A model generated the notes under the pieces. That model did not search any database, had not been told where the DNA came from, and saw nothing but the letters and a program-made list of their open reading frames with translations. The translations under genes and the position numbers were made by a program. A DNA stretch of 64,000 nucleotides from Saccharothrix deserti (GTDB lineage: Bacteria > Actinomycetota > Actinomycetes > Mycobacteriales > Pseudonocardiaceae), in NCBI RefSeq assembly GCF_009769385.1, contig NZ_VKAB01000025.1:62001-126000 (forward strand), in the 5' to 3' direction. Position 1 is the stretch's first letter. Each line of letters begins with the position of its first letter. Positions 1-8,820 of the stretch are shown in pieces.

Positions 1-46
1 CGCGTTCCACCTCGTGCTTGGTGACCCCGGTGATCACGGCCGGCTC

Positions 47-79
47 GGGCCGCGTCCGGTGGTGCACCGGACGCGGCCC
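47..79. terminator. Strong hairpin, probable bidirectional terminator
   Basis: Perfect 15-bp inverted repeat (arms 47-61 and 65-79, loop GTG) lying 19 nt past the stop codon of the minus-strand CHAP gene. No T-run follows, which is usual for GC-rich actinobacterial terminators. The bases to its left (1-46) are too short to assign to a gene. Confidence 0.7.
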
Positions 80-98
80 GTGGCCAGGTGTCGCAGGA

Positions 99-893
99 TC
101 AGCCGATGACGCCGGGGGACACGGACACCTGGGCCTCCGAGAGGATGACCGGACCCTCGGGTTCGACCTGGCCGGGCTTGGTGTCCTGGGTCTTCTTCTT
201 GGACTTGGGCTCCTGCGTCTTCTTCTCCGCCGACTTCTTGCCGGGGTTCTTCTTGTCCGGCTCGGCGGACTTCTTCGGCTTCGCGTTCTTCTTCTCGACC
301 GGCGAGGAGTAACCGGTCACCTGCGACTTCTTCGGGTCGATCGTGATCTTCCGGATCTTGTCGCCGCTGTTGCCCGAGATCACCGTGATCTTGCCGGTCT
401 TCTTGTTGACCTTGGTGACGATGCCGACGTGGTCGTTGTCGAAGTTCTTGTCGTTGAGCCGGTAGGTCACGGCGTCACCGGGCTTCACGTTCTTGACGCC
501 CGCGCCGCTCTTCCACGTCTTGTTCTTCTGGCCGTAGTCGCGGAAGCTCTTGGCCGCGGAGTTGACGCTGTCGGTCTTCGCGCCGCCCTTGTTCCACACG
601 TACTTCGCGAAATCCGCGCACCACGCCTGGCACTTCCCACCCGGGCTGTAGGAGTTGCAGTTCTCGCCGGTTTCCCGGTTGCGGTCGCTCTTCATCTCGT
701 TCTCGGCCGCCTCCACGATCTTGCGGCGGGTTTCGTCGTCGGCCGGCGTGGTCGTCTTCTTGGCGGCGACGAGTTCCGGCGCGGCGGACATCGGGCCGTT
801 TTCCGTCGACATGCCGAGCAAGGCCACGCCGACCACCGCGGCGGTGGCGACGAGAATGCGGGTGACCGTGTTCTTGAGCAGGGTCGATTGCAC
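99..893 (-). CDS. Secreted CHAP-domain protein (putative cell-wall amidase/peptidase)
   Basis: A 264-aa exported protein. Residues 11-30 form a hydrophobic signal segment. Residues about 55-190 form a CHAP (NlpC/P60-like) domain, with probable catalytic Cys92 in the QAWCADF motif and His155 in NDHVGIV, followed by an SGNSGD motif typical of these amidases. The last 65 residues are a Lys/Pro/Glu-rich tail that could bind anionic wall polymers. CHAP domains cleave peptidoglycan amide bonds, so a role in wall turnover outside the membrane is likely but inferred. The GTG start follows an AAGGAG ribosome site by 7 nt. Codon use matches its neighbours. It lies 39 nt downstream of the Pro/Glu-rich membrane protein and may share its transcript. 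Confidence 0.85.
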   Translation of the reverse strand: MQSTLLKNTVTRILVATAAVVGVALLGMSTENGPMSAAPELVAAKKTTTPADDETRRKIVEAAENEMKSDRNRETGENCNSYSPGGKCQAWCADFAKYVWNKGGAKTDSVNSAAKSFRDYGQKNKTWKSGAGVKNVKPGDAVTYRLNDKNFDNDHVGIVTKVNKKTGKITVISGNSGDKIRKITIDPKKSQVTGYSSPVEKKNAKPKKSAEPDKKNPGKKSAEKKTQEPKSKKKTQDTKPGQVEPEGPVILSEAQVSVSPGVIG

Positions 894-932
894 TGGATCT
901 CCTTGTGTGCGGACCTTTTCGGGCGAACGGGC

Positions 933-1835
933 TCAGACGCCCGCGGGCAGGATCGTGAACGGGCAGTCGGTGTCCGGGACGCTCGGGACGAAGGGCTCCG
1001 ACGGCTCCACCGGCAGGATCCTGATCGGCTCGGTGTCCACCGGGAGGGTGGGTTCGACCGGCTCGACCGGCAGGGTGGGCAGCACCGGACGCGTCGGCTC
1101 GACGGGCTCGATCGGCGCGATCGGCTCGACCGGTGCGACCGGTGCGACCGGTGCGACGGGTTCAACGGGCTCGTAGGGCAGCGTCGGGACGACCGGCGGC
1201 ATCGGATCGGTCGGCTCGTACGGCGTCCCGTACGGCTGCGGCGCCTCGTACGGGGTGGGCTCGGACTCCGTGTACAGCTCGACCGGCTCGGCGGGCTCCG
1301 GTGCGGTGGTGGGCTCGGGCGCGGCGGGCGTCTCGACCGGGGCCTGCTGCTGGGGCTGGTCGGCCATGACCTCGACCGCCTGCGGCGTCTGGGGCTCCGG
1401 GGCCTCGGTGGGCTCCTGCTCGGCGGGCGCGGTGTCCTCGGCCGGCTCCTCCGACTCCTGCGGCTCCTCCGACTCTTCCGGCTGGGACTCTTCGGGCTGC
1501 GACTCTTCCGGCTGCTCCGACTCCTCCGGCTGGTCAGCGGGCACGGACTCGGCGGGCGTCGAGTCCGACGGCGCGGGCGACTCCGGGTCCTGCTCCGGAT
1601 CCAGCTCCGGGTCCTGCGGCTCGTCGATCAGGTCCGTCGGCGCCTCCGCCACGGGCGGCTCGGCGACGGTCGACTCACCGCCCTGCTGGTGGCCCAGCAG
1701 GAACGCCGCCACCAGGGCCACCCCGAACGCGGCGAACACGAGCCACGTCTTCGCCGGGTTCGCCCGCGCCGGCGTCTTCGCCGGGTGTTCACGCGACGGC
1801 GCCGTACGGCGGCCGTGGATTTGTCGGCGTGGCAT
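933..1835 (-). CDS. Single-pass membrane protein with long Glu/Pro-rich extracytoplasmic repeats
   Basis: A 300-aa protein of unknown function. A basic N-terminus (MPRRQIHGRR) is followed by one membrane helix at about residues 30-50 and then an exported low-complexity region. That region has a Glu/Ser/Pro block (repeats of QPEES) and then a Pro/Val block with units such as PVAP, VEPI and VEPT. The protein ends in a single-Cys segment, DTDCPFTILPAGV. Extended Pro-Glu repeats are typical of wall-spanning stalks. The open frame continues 32 codons upstream, but the internal ATG at 1835 is preferred because the membrane anchor then sits at a normal distance from the start. It lies between the copper cluster and the CHAP gene, all on the minus strand. 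Confidence 0.75.
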   Translation of the reverse strand: MPRRQIHGRRTAPSREHPAKTPARANPAKTWLVFAAFGVALVAAFLLGHQQGGESTVAEPPVAEAPTDLIDEPQDPELDPEQDPESPAPSDSTPAESVPADQPEESEQPEESQPEESQPEESEEPQESEEPAEDTAPAEQEPTEAPEPQTPQAVEVMADQPQQQAPVETPAAPEPTTAPEPAEPVELYTESEPTPYEAPQPYGTPYEPTDPMPPVVPTLPYEPVEPVAPVAPVAPVEPIAPIEPVEPTRPVLPTLPVEPVEPTLPVDTEPIRILPVEPSEPFVPSVPDTDCPFTILPAGV

Positions 1836-1958
1836 CGGAGGCCCTCTTTCTGGTCGGAATCGCTGGACCAGAGGCAAGCCGTCCGAACAGGGGGCCGACA
1901 AGAGATCAAGGTGACCGGGACAGTCCCGCACGCCCCGACAGAGCAGTCGGCGCCCGCG

Positions 1959-2981
1959 TCAGGCGACGGGGGCGCGGGAGAGGATTACCGCCAGGCCGAA
2001 CGCGATACCCATGATGGTCAGCTCCACCGCCGCCCAGCCGACGATCGCCGTCGTCTTGTGCTGCGCGATGTGCGGGAGCAGGCGCCAGCGGATGTTCGCG
2101 CCCAAAGCCGCCAAGAGCCCGGCGCACACGACTTTACCCAGCAGGACCAAGCCGTACGACGTGCTGAAAATCGAACCCGGCAGCCCGACGACCGGGTTCA
2201 GCGCCAGTTCCAGCAAACCGTTGAACAATCCGGTCACCGACACCAGGATCAGCGCCACGGTCGCGAGTTTCGAGAACTTCGGCAAAGCCTCGGCCAGCAA
2301 TCCGCGCCGGTGGGCCACCAACACCACCAACGCCGCCAGACCGCCCGTCCACGCCGCCGCACCGAGAATGTGCAGCTCCATCGAGATCATCGAGTAGTCG
2401 TGGTACTTCCAGTTCGACGCGTGACCGGTCACCGGCAACGGCAGCAGGCCGAACATCGCGATCAGGATCCGCAACTCCGCCGGCACCGATTCGCCCCGGC
2501 GCACCGCCATCACGCCGACCCACAGGTACACCAGCGCGCACACCGCGCTGAACAAAAGCCCTTGGCCGGCACCGACGCGTTGCACGTAATCCACGACCAT
2601 CGGCATGGTCAGGTTCGCGTCCGGTCGCGTCTCGTAAGCACGGATCACGATCGACAGCAACGCGGTGAACGCCCACACCGCCGCCGCGATCACCGCGGCC
2701 GGCCGCGCGATCCGCATCACCGGTTCGGTGAGCGCCGGCCGGCTGAACCCGAGCAGTTTCGGCAACAGCGACAGACCCACGACGATCGTCGCGGCCAGGT
2801 CCAGCAGCGTCCGCACCAACGGGTGGGCGAACCGGACCACCACCCCCGGGTCGGCCACGCCCACCGCTTCCGGTGTGGTGGACAGACCCAGGCCCAGGAA
2901 CACGCCGACGGCTCCGCCTGCCAGCAGGCCGCCGACGATCCAGTACCTGTTCGTGGAGGTGGTGGTCCGGTTCACCGTCAT
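1959..2981 (-). CDS. copD: CopD-domain copper-resistance membrane protein
   Basis: A 340-aa polytopic membrane protein with about eight hydrophobic segments. The CopD/YcnJ-type domain is recognised by the conserved LHILGAAAWTGGLAAL stretch with its membrane-embedded His. CopD proteins are thought to move copper across the membrane together with periplasmic or extracellular CopC. The ATG at 2981 has an AAGGAG ribosome site and overlaps the copC stop by 4 nt (ATGA), so translation is coupled. An in-frame extension to 3062 is ruled out because it reads through copC in another frame. It is the last gene of the copper cluster (small membrane protein, ycnI, copC, copD). Confidence 0.88.
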   Translation of the reverse strand: MTVNRTTTSTNRYWIVGGLLAGGAVGVFLGLGLSTTPEAVGVADPGVVVRFAHPLVRTLLDLAATIVVGLSLLPKLLGFSRPALTEPVMRIARPAAVIAAAVWAFTALLSIVIRAYETRPDANLTMPMVVDYVQRVGAGQGLLFSAVCALVYLWVGVMAVRRGESVPAELRILIAMFGLLPLPVTGHASNWKYHDYSMISMELHILGAAAWTGGLAALVVLVAHRRGLLAEALPKFSKLATVALILVSVTGLFNGLLELALNPVVGLPGSIFSTSYGLVLLGKVVCAGLLAALGANIRWRLLPHIAQHKTTAIVGWAAVELTIMGIAFGLAVILSRAPVA

Positions 2982-3532
2982 CGCCTGGTGTTCTCCTTGG
3001 CCCCGCCGCGCAGGGCGAGGAACGCGCCGCCGCCCAACAGCACGGCGGCCGCCGCGATCCACACCCAGATGGGCACGCCACCACCGCCGGACGGGTCCGC
3101 CGCCGAATCGACCGCGGCCGACGACGTCGCCGGCGCGGGCGTGCCGTTGCCCGCCTTGGTGAGGGTGAACTTGAGCGAACCCGTGACCGGGTGCCCGTCC
3201 GCCGAGAGGACCCGGTAGCCGATCGTGTACTCGGCGGCCGGTCCCAGCGGGCGGACCGGGAAGACGACGCTGTTGTTCGTGACCGTCGGCTCGCCGTCCG
3301 CTTCCCAGCGCGTGCCCTCAGGGCCGTTGACGACGATCGTGTTGAACTTCTCCCCGGCCTGCACGGGCTGGTCGAAGGTCAGCGTGATCGCCGTCGGCGC
3401 GGTCTCCAGCTGCGACCCGTCCTTCGGATCGCTGCTGATCAGCACGTTGTGCGCGAACGCCGGTGTGGCCGTGCCGAGCACGACCGCGCCCGCGACGAGG
3501 CTGGTCAGCAGCAGCGAGACGACGCGCCTCAT
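2978..3532 (-). CDS. copC: CopC-domain copper-binding exported protein
   Basis: A 184-aa protein. It has a signal peptide (residues 1-27, ending ATPAFA just before the mature N-terminal His of AHNVLISSDP), a CopC immunoglobulin-like domain to about residue 125, a Ser/Ala/Pro linker, and a C-terminal membrane helix followed by Arg/Lys residues. The N-terminal His after cleavage is the standard Cu(II) ligand of CopC proteins. The C-terminal helix tethers it outside the membrane. It overlaps ycnI upstream and copD downstream by 4 nt each, giving a tightly coupled operon. Confidence 0.9.
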   Translation of the reverse strand: MRRVVSLLLTSLVAGAVVLGTATPAFAHNVLISSDPKDGSQLETAPTAITLTFDQPVQAGEKFNTIVVNGPEGTRWEADGEPTVTNNSVVFPVRPLGPAAEYTIGYRVLSADGHPVTGSLKFTLTKAGNGTPAPATSSAAVDSAADPSGGGGVPIWVWIAAAAVLLGGGAFLALRGGAKENTRR

Positions 3533-4284
3533 GCCGTCGGCTTGCCCGCGCGACGGGACCGCAGCACGGTGCCCGCACCCAACCCGAGACCCAGCGCGCC
3601 GACCGCGAGACCGGCGCCGCCCAGCCAGCGGGCGGTGTCGTCGGTGGACGCCGCCGCCGTGCTGTGGCTGTGGTCCACGTTGGCGACCGCCGTGGCGGTG
3701 CCGTGGTCGTCGCCGCCCGTCTTCGCGACCAGGTTCAGCACGGGCGCGGGGCGTTCCGGCTCCTCGGCGCCCTCGGCGGGCGGCGGGGCGTTCCAGTCGA
3801 CGACCTCACCGCTGTCGTAGGTCTGCTTGGTCGGCAGGACCAGCTTGTCGGTGTTGTCCGGCAGCGGCCCGATGGACAGGTCGAACTCGTTGAACTGCCC
3901 CGGCTCGATGCGGGTGCCCGCGTCCGCGGTCCACGTGACGGTGCGGACGGTCTCGGTGACGTCGCGGCCGTGGCTCTTGACCGGCGTGGCCAGCTTCTCC
4001 TTGATCGCCTCGACCTTCCAGCCGGGCGTCGGCTTGGTGCTGACCGACGCGAGCGGGTACTCGGCGGGCAGGGTCAGTTCGAGCTTCACCGTGCCCGCGT
4101 CGGGGCGTTCGTTGGGCACGCGCAGCGTGACCTTGGTGTACCCGCTTTGCACGGCGTCCTTCGGCGTGGACGCGGTGACGTGCGCGAACGCCAGGCCGGC
4201 GGTGCTCAGCGCGAGGATTCCGGCGGTCGCGAGCACGGCGCCGCCCTTGGCGAGCGTGCGCACGCCAAATTGATTTGTCGACAT
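3529..4284 (-). CDS. ycnI: YcnI-like (DUF1775) copper-associated exported protein
   Basis: A 251-aa protein. The signal peptide ends ...STAGLAFA and is followed directly by His in AHVTASTPKDAV, the N-terminal copper-ligand arrangement of YcnI/DUF1775. The DUF1775 beta-sandwich covers about residues 32-170, with the conserved TLRVPNE motif. A His-containing linker (DHSHSTAAAS) precedes a C-terminal membrane helix and basic tail. ATG 4284 is chosen because it puts the signal peptide at the N-terminus; the frame is open much further upstream but has no signal there. YcnI proteins bind Cu(II) and co-occur with CopC/CopD, as here. Confidence 0.88.
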   Translation of the reverse strand: MSTNQFGVRTLAKGGAVLATAGILALSTAGLAFAHVTASTPKDAVQSGYTKVTLRVPNERPDAGTVKLELTLPAEYPLASVSTKPTPGWKVEAIKEKLATPVKSHGRDVTETVRTVTWTADAGTRIEPGQFNEFDLSIGPLPDNTDKLVLPTKQTYDSGEVVDWNAPPPAEGAEEPERPAPVLNLVAKTGGDDHGTATAVANVDHSHSTAAASTDDTARWLGGAGLAVGALGLGLGAGTVLRSRRAGKPTA

Positions 4285-4331
4285 GAAGTTGTTGGCTCCT
4301 GAAACCTGAGTGTGTCGGGGGACTCGGGTGA

Positions 4332-4856
4332 TCAGGAACGAGGAGGACCACGGCGACCGTGCACCCGCCGCAACAGCACGTCGACCAGCGTGTTCGCGGA
4401 CGGCGCCGGGATGAGCGCCCACAGCGCCCCGGTCGGCACGACGGGCGCGAGCGGCGGCGGCAACAGCCGGGAGACGGCCGTGACCAGCGCGTGCAGCGTG
4501 GCGTCCGCCCTGGCCAGCAGCAGGCCGGTGAGCAGCGCGGCGACCACGTGCGCGGCGGTCATGGCGGTCGGGCTGAACCCGAGGCCGGGGCCGTCGGCGG
4601 TGTGGTGGCCGAGGTTGAGCAGCGAGTGCTGCCCGAGTTGGGCGACGCCGAGCGTGGCCAGGATCGTCCACGGGCGGCGTCCGCGATCGGCGACGGCGGT
4701 GCCCGCGAACGCGATGAGCAAAGTCAGCGGCAGAGCCGGCGCGAACTCGGAGACCTCACCACCCGCGACGCCGTGCGCGGTGACGCTGAGTGCGGCGGAC
4801 GTGACGGCCAGCAGCACGGCCCGCGCGAAGCGGGTCGGGGCAGGCCGTCTGGTCAC
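4332..4856 (-). CDS. Small polytopic membrane protein heading the copper operon
   Basis: A 174-aa protein with about five hydrophobic segments and His-rich stretches (GQHSLLNLGHH, AAHVVAALL) that could ligate metal. I cannot assign it to a named family. The GTG at 4856 lies 6-7 nt after a TACGCT -10-like hexamer, which suggests a leaderless transcript. Its stop lies 47 nt before ycnI on the same strand, so it is probably the first gene of the copper transcript. A role in copper handling is inferred from position only. Confidence 0.7.
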   Translation of the reverse strand: MTRRPAPTRFARAVLLAVTSAALSVTAHGVAGGEVSEFAPALPLTLLIAFAGTAVADRGRRPWTILATLGVAQLGQHSLLNLGHHTADGPGLGFSPTAMTAAHVVAALLTGLLLARADATLHALVTAVSRLLPPPLAPVVPTGALWALIPAPSANTLVDVLLRRVHGRRGPPRS

Positions 4857-4880
4857 AACCCAGAGCGTAGGAGGTCGCAG

Positions 4881-4894
4881 CTCACACGTGTGAG
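4881..4894. promoter_or_regulatory. 14-bp perfect palindrome in a divergent promoter region
   Basis: CTCACACGTGTGAG is an uninterrupted palindrome lying 25 nt upstream of the 174-aa membrane protein start (minus strand) and 55 nt upstream of the BCCT transporter start (plus strand). Its position just upstream of the TACGCT hexamer fits an operator overlapping the -35 region. It does not resemble the CsoR copper operator. The regulator is unknown. Confidence 0.5.
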
Positions 4895-4949
4895 ACCCCA
4901 CGGTTAAGTATGAGTTTGGCGTACTCCGATCGGGGGTACGGGCTGATCC

Positions 4950-6617
4950 GTGACGACCGAGAGTGAACCTGTAAACGAATCCCTGCCAGGTGATCCCAAA
5001 ACCGACCGTCCAGGCCGAACCGACCACGTCGTGTTCGGCGCCGCCGCAGCCATCACGCTCGCGTTCGCCGGCTGGGGCATCTTCGGCACGGCGTCCCTCG
5101 CCACCGCCTCCGCGACCGCCCTGAACTGGGTGATCGGAAATCTGGGCTGGGCCTTCGTGCTCACCGCGTCCGGGTTCGTGGTGTTCGCCCTGTGGCTCGC
5201 GGTGAGCCGCTACGGCCGCATCCCGCTCGGCCGCGACGACGAGCCGCCGGAGTTCCGCACGGTCTCGTGGGTGGCGATGATGTTCAGCGCGGGCATGGGC
5301 ATCGGCCTCATGTTCTACGGTGTGAACGAACCGCTGTCGCACTTCGTGACCCCGCCGCCCGGCACCGTCGACGGCGGCACGGACCAGGCGGTGCAGACCG
5401 CGATGGCCACCACCCTGTTCCACTGGACGCTGCACCCGTGGGCGATCTACGCGGTCGTCGGCCTGGCCATCGCCTACGGCAGCTTCCGGCGCGGTCGCAG
5501 CCAGCTGATCAGCGCGGCGTTCGCACCCCTGCTCGGGCGGCGCCGGGTCGAGGGCGCGGCCGGCCGGGCGATCGACGTGCTGGCGATCTTCGCCACCCTG
5601 TTCGGGTCGGCCACCTCGCTCGGCCTCGGCGCGTTGCAGATCGGCAGCGGCCTGGAGGTCGCGGGCTGGCTGGGCGAGGTCGGCAACGGGGTGCTGGTCG
5701 GCATCATCGCCGTGCTGACCGTGGTGTTCGTCGCGTCGGCGGTGTCCGGCGTGGCCAAGGGCATCCAGTGGCTGTCGAACACCAACATGGTGCTGGCCCT
5801 GGTGCTCGCCGCGTTCGTGTTCGTGGTCGGGCCGACGGTGTTCGTGCTGAACCTGGTGCCCGCCGCGATCGGCGACTACTTCCGCGAGCTGGCCGACATG
5901 GCGGGCCGCACCGCCGCCTCCGGTGGTGACGCGACCGAGACGTGGCTGTCCGGCTGGACGATCTTCTACTGGGCGTGGTGGATCTCGTGGACGCCGTTCG
6001 TCGGCATGTTCATCGCCCGGATCAGCCGCGGCCGCACGATCCGGCAGTTCGTCGCGGGCGTGATCGGCGTGCCCAGCCTGGTGAGCCTGGGCTGGTTCTG
6101 CGTGTTCGGCGGCACGGCGATCTTCCTGCAGCGGTCCGGCACGGACCTGGCGGGCACGTCCTCACCGGAGGGGCAGCTGTTCGGGCTGCTCGACCACTAC
6201 CCGCTGGCGGCCGTCGCCGGAGTGGTGGTCATGTCGCTGGTGGCGATCTTCTTCGTGTCCGGCGCGGACGCCGCGTCCGTGGTGATGGGCACGCTGTCGC
6301 AGCGCGGCTCGATCCGGCCGTCGAAGGGCGTCGTCGTGTTCTGGGGCGTGCTCATGGGCGTCGTCGCGGCGGTGATGTTGCTGGTCGGCGGTTCGAGCGG
6401 GCTGACCGGGCTGCAGAACCTGACGATCATCGCCGCGCTGCCGTTCATGGTGGTCATGGTGGGGCTGTGCGTGTCGCTGGCCCGCGACCTGCGCAGCGAT
6501 CCGCTGATCCGGCGCGAGGAACGCGTCGCCGAGGTGATGGAGGAGGTCACCGCGCAGTACGGACCCGAGGAGACCGCCTACCGGGCGGTCGAGCAGCTCA
6601 CACGCCGAGGCGTTTGA
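4950..6617 (+). CDS. BCCT-family betaine/choline/carnitine transporter
   Basis: A 555-aa, 12-helix secondary transporter. Diagnostic BCCT features are FSAGMGIGLMFYGVNEP in helix 3 (about residues 112-128), the WTLHPWAIYA helix-4 motif, and WWISWTPFVGMFIARISRG in helix 8 with its Trp-box residues. The glycine-rich helix 3 (GMGIG) is the form found in Na+-coupled betaine carriers. These proteins import glycine betaine or choline during osmotic stress; the exact substrate cannot be read from sequence. The short C-terminal tail (EEVTAQYGPEETAYRAVEQ) may be regulatory. The GTG start has no Shine-Dalgarno and is probably leaderless. Its 3' end overlaps the convergent next gene by 20 nt. Confidence 0.9.
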   Translation: MTTESEPVNESLPGDPKTDRPGRTDHVVFGAAAAITLAFAGWGIFGTASLATASATALNWVIGNLGWAFVLTASGFVVFALWLAVSRYGRIPLGRDDEPPEFRTVSWVAMMFSAGMGIGLMFYGVNEPLSHFVTPPPGTVDGGTDQAVQTAMATTLFHWTLHPWAIYAVVGLAIAYGSFRRGRSQLISAAFAPLLGRRRVEGAAGRAIDVLAIFATLFGSATSLGLGALQIGSGLEVAGWLGEVGNGVLVGIIAVLTVVFVASAVSGVAKGIQWLSNTNMVLALVLAAFVFVVGPTVFVLNLVPAAIGDYFRELADMAGRTAASGGDATETWLSGWTIFYWAWWISWTPFVGMFIARISRGRTIRQFVAGVIGVPSLVSLGWFCVFGGTAIFLQRSGTDLAGTSSPEGQLFGLLDHYPLAAVAGVVVMSLVAIFFVSGADAASVVMGTLSQRGSIRPSKGVVVFWGVLMGVVAAVMLLVGGSSGLTGLQNLTIIAALPFMVVMVGLCVSLARDLRSDPLIRREERVAEVMEEVTAQYGPEETAYRAVEQLTRRGV

Positions 6618-7029
6618 GCAGGTCCGCTTCCAACGCGTCCAGATCGGTCGAGACGGCGCGGTGTGCGGCTTTGCGCCGTGGTGCGGGCATGCGTTCGGAC
6701 GCCCGCACCGCGGCCAACAGCTGCGCCAGCCGCTTCTCGGTGCTCTCGACGTAGGTCCGCTCGGTCTCCCGCAACTGGTCGAGCGCCTCGCTGAACCCGG
6801 CGATCCGGGCGTGCAGGCTCGCGCCCTTGCCCGAGTACCGCGTCAGCTCGTCCACCGGCACACCGAGCCGTGCGGCCCGGTAGTGGTCGTAGCGGTCGCT
6901 CAGGAGTGCGGCGGCACGTGCCGCGATCGGCGCCACCACCGGGATCAACGCCGGCGCCAGCACCTTGGCCACGCCGACGAGGTTCTTCGCCCTGCCGGGG
7001 GTGAACCCCTTGCTCTTCTCACGCGCCAT
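6598..7029 (-). CDS. Conserved small protein (DUF6474-like)
   Basis: A 143-aa protein: basic N-terminus, one amphipathic or membrane-associated helix (VLAPALIPVVAPIAARAAAL, about residues 21-40), then a charged helical region likely to form a coiled coil. From memory it resembles the actinobacterial family DUF6474; this needs a profile search. The ATG at 7029 has an AGGAGG site 7-8 nt upstream, which decides it over a further 34 in-frame codons. Function unknown. It ends inside the 3' end of the convergent BCCT gene. Confidence 0.75.
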   Translation of the reverse strand: MAREKSKGFTPGRAKNLVGVAKVLAPALIPVVAPIAARAAALLSDRYDHYRAARLGVPVDELTRYSGKGASLHARIAGFSEALDQLRETERTYVESTEKRLAQLLAAVRASERMPAPRRKAAHRAVSTDLDALEADLLKRLGV

Positions 7030-7133
7030 GGCCGTACCTCCTGGGCAGACCCTAGAGCCGTTCCGGGAAAAGATCGACTCGACTCCGCGAGGTTGCCGGT
7101 ACAACTGCCCACCCGTCGTCATACGCTGCACTG

Positions 7134-8768
7134 GTGACTTCCCAGGTGCAGCTCGACGCCGGTGTGGTCACTCGTTGCCGGCGGCGGGTGCACCTCGAAC
7201 ACGATCCGACCATGCGCGACGTGCCCAGACTGCCGCCGGACCCCACCGGTCAGCAGCGCAAGGCCGACGCGAACGAACACCGGCGCACGGTCGCCACCGC
7301 GTTGGGCCGGGCCGCCGGATCCGACCTGATGGAGATCCCGCAGGACGTCCCGGCGGCCGATCGCGAACGCGTGACGGCCGCCGCGATGCAGGCCGGTGTG
7401 CCGTTCATCTGGGGCGCCGCCCTGCCGCGCGACCCGCTCGGCGGCCGACGCGGCGGCATCGACCTGCTGGTGAAGGAGACCACCGGGTACGTGCCGGTGC
7501 TCGTGGTCCGGCACAAGGTCAGCGACCCCGGGCAGGGCGCGCGCACGTCACCGCTGTCCTACCCGCTGCCGGGCAACGCGCGCGTCGACCCGCTGCGCAA
7601 GGTCCGGCCCCAGCCCCGCGACCAGCTCCGGTTGGCGCACGCGCAACGCCAGCTCCAGGCGTCCGGCTTCGCCGCGCGCGGCCGTGCGACCGGAGGCGTG
7701 ATCGGCATGGACGCCGACGTCGTCGTGTGGCACGACCTGGAAGCCCCGACCTGGCCGGGCGGCAAGACCGCGCTCTCCGAGTACGACACCCGGTTCTCCG
7801 ACCGGCTGGCCGTGGCGGCGGCCGCCGCCACCGGCGCCGACCCGCTGGCCCGCGCCTCCCGCATCGTGGAGTGCCGCAGCTGCCCGTGGTGGACGGTGTG
7901 CGAAACCGACCTGAAGGCCGCACGGGACGTCAGCCTCGTCGTGCGCGGTGAGGACGCCGTGGCGCTGCGCAAGGTCGGCGTCGGCACGGTCGACGACCTG
8001 GCCGCGCTCGACCCGGACGAGCAGGTGATCCCGCTGGTCGGGATGCTGCACGCGGACGCCGTCATCCTCGCCCGCGCCTGGCTGCGCGACCTGACCGTGG
8101 TCCGGCGGGTGTCGAGGATGGACGTGCCGCGCGCCGACGTCGAGGTCGACGTGGACATGGAGAGCTTCGGCGACCTCGGCGCGTACATGTGGGGCTGCTG
8201 GCTGTCCGGGCAGGACGTCGGCGAGGAGCACGGCTACCGGGCGTTCGCCACCTGGGACCCGCTGCCCTGCGCGGACGAGGCCCGGTCGTTCGCCGAGTTC
8301 TGGGGCTGGCTCACCGGCATCCGGCTGCGGGCCCGTGCGCGCGGCCTGTCGTTCAAGGCCTACTGCTACAACGAGCTCGCGGAGAACCGCTGGCTGCTCG
8401 GGTCGGCCGAGCGGTTCAAGGGGCAGCCCGGCATCCCGACCGTGGCGCAGGTGCGGGAGTTCATCTCGTCCGACTCGTGGGTCGACCTGTTCGGCATCGT
8501 GCAGGAGCAGTTCCTGTGCGCCCACGGCAAGGGCCTGAAGACGATCGCCCCGGTCGCCGGGTTCCGCTGGCGCGACCCCGAGGCGGGCGGTGAGAACTCG
8601 ATGCGCTGGTACCGCGACGCGGTGGGCATGGACGGCCAACCGCCGAACCCCGCCCAACGCCGACGGCTGCTGGAGTACAACGAGGACGACGTCCGCGCCA
8701 CCCACACCCTGAGGGTGTGGATGACCTCGGACGCCATGGACGACCTACCGTTCGCCGGCGATCTGTGA
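7134..8768 (+). CDS. TM0106-type RecB-like nuclease with RNase H-like C-terminus
   Basis: A 544-aa protein. The N-terminal part carries a RecB/Cas4-like region with the Cys-containing segment IVECRSCPWWTVCETD (about residues 243-258), then a helix-hairpin-like stretch (KVGVGTVDDLAALDPDE). The C-terminal half is a DnaQ/RNase H-like exonuclease domain, recognised by the D-E-D metal-ligand pattern and the closing YNEDDVRATHTLRVW motif. This architecture matches the TM0106 family of putative nucleases. Substrate and pathway are not established, though repair or nucleic-acid turnover is probable. The GTG at 7134 follows a CATACGCT-like -10 by about 6 nt (leaderless). Confidence 0.82.
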   Translation: MTSQVQLDAGVVTRCRRRVHLEHDPTMRDVPRLPPDPTGQQRKADANEHRRTVATALGRAAGSDLMEIPQDVPAADRERVTAAAMQAGVPFIWGAALPRDPLGGRRGGIDLLVKETTGYVPVLVVRHKVSDPGQGARTSPLSYPLPGNARVDPLRKVRPQPRDQLRLAHAQRQLQASGFAARGRATGGVIGMDADVVVWHDLEAPTWPGGKTALSEYDTRFSDRLAVAAAAATGADPLARASRIVECRSCPWWTVCETDLKAARDVSLVVRGEDAVALRKVGVGTVDDLAALDPDEQVIPLVGMLHADAVILARAWLRDLTVVRRVSRMDVPRADVEVDVDMESFGDLGAYMWGCWLSGQDVGEEHGYRAFATWDPLPCADEARSFAEFWGWLTGIRLRARARGLSFKAYCYNELAENRWLLGSAERFKGQPGIPTVAQVREFISSDSWVDLFGIVQEQFLCAHGKGLKTIAPVAGFRWRDPEAGGENSMRWYRDAVGMDGQPPNPAQRRRLLEYNEDDVRATHTLRVWMTSDAMDDLPFAGDL

Positions 8769-8820
8769 CACGGCCGCTGCTCCGCAGACGGCGATCCAGC
8801 GCCGGACTTCTTGAGGCGGT

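Noticed and set aside
1..35. Possible start of a minus-strand gene (GTG at 35 reading MITGVTKHEVER leftwards)
   Set aside because: Only 12 codons are inside the window and no ribosome site is seen; it cannot be supported.
18..3218. A 1066-codon open frame on the plus strand across the copper and CHAP region
   Set aside because: It lies opposite five recognisable minus-strand genes, and its translation is low-complexity Arg/Gly/Leu with no domain. It is a GC-bias shadow.
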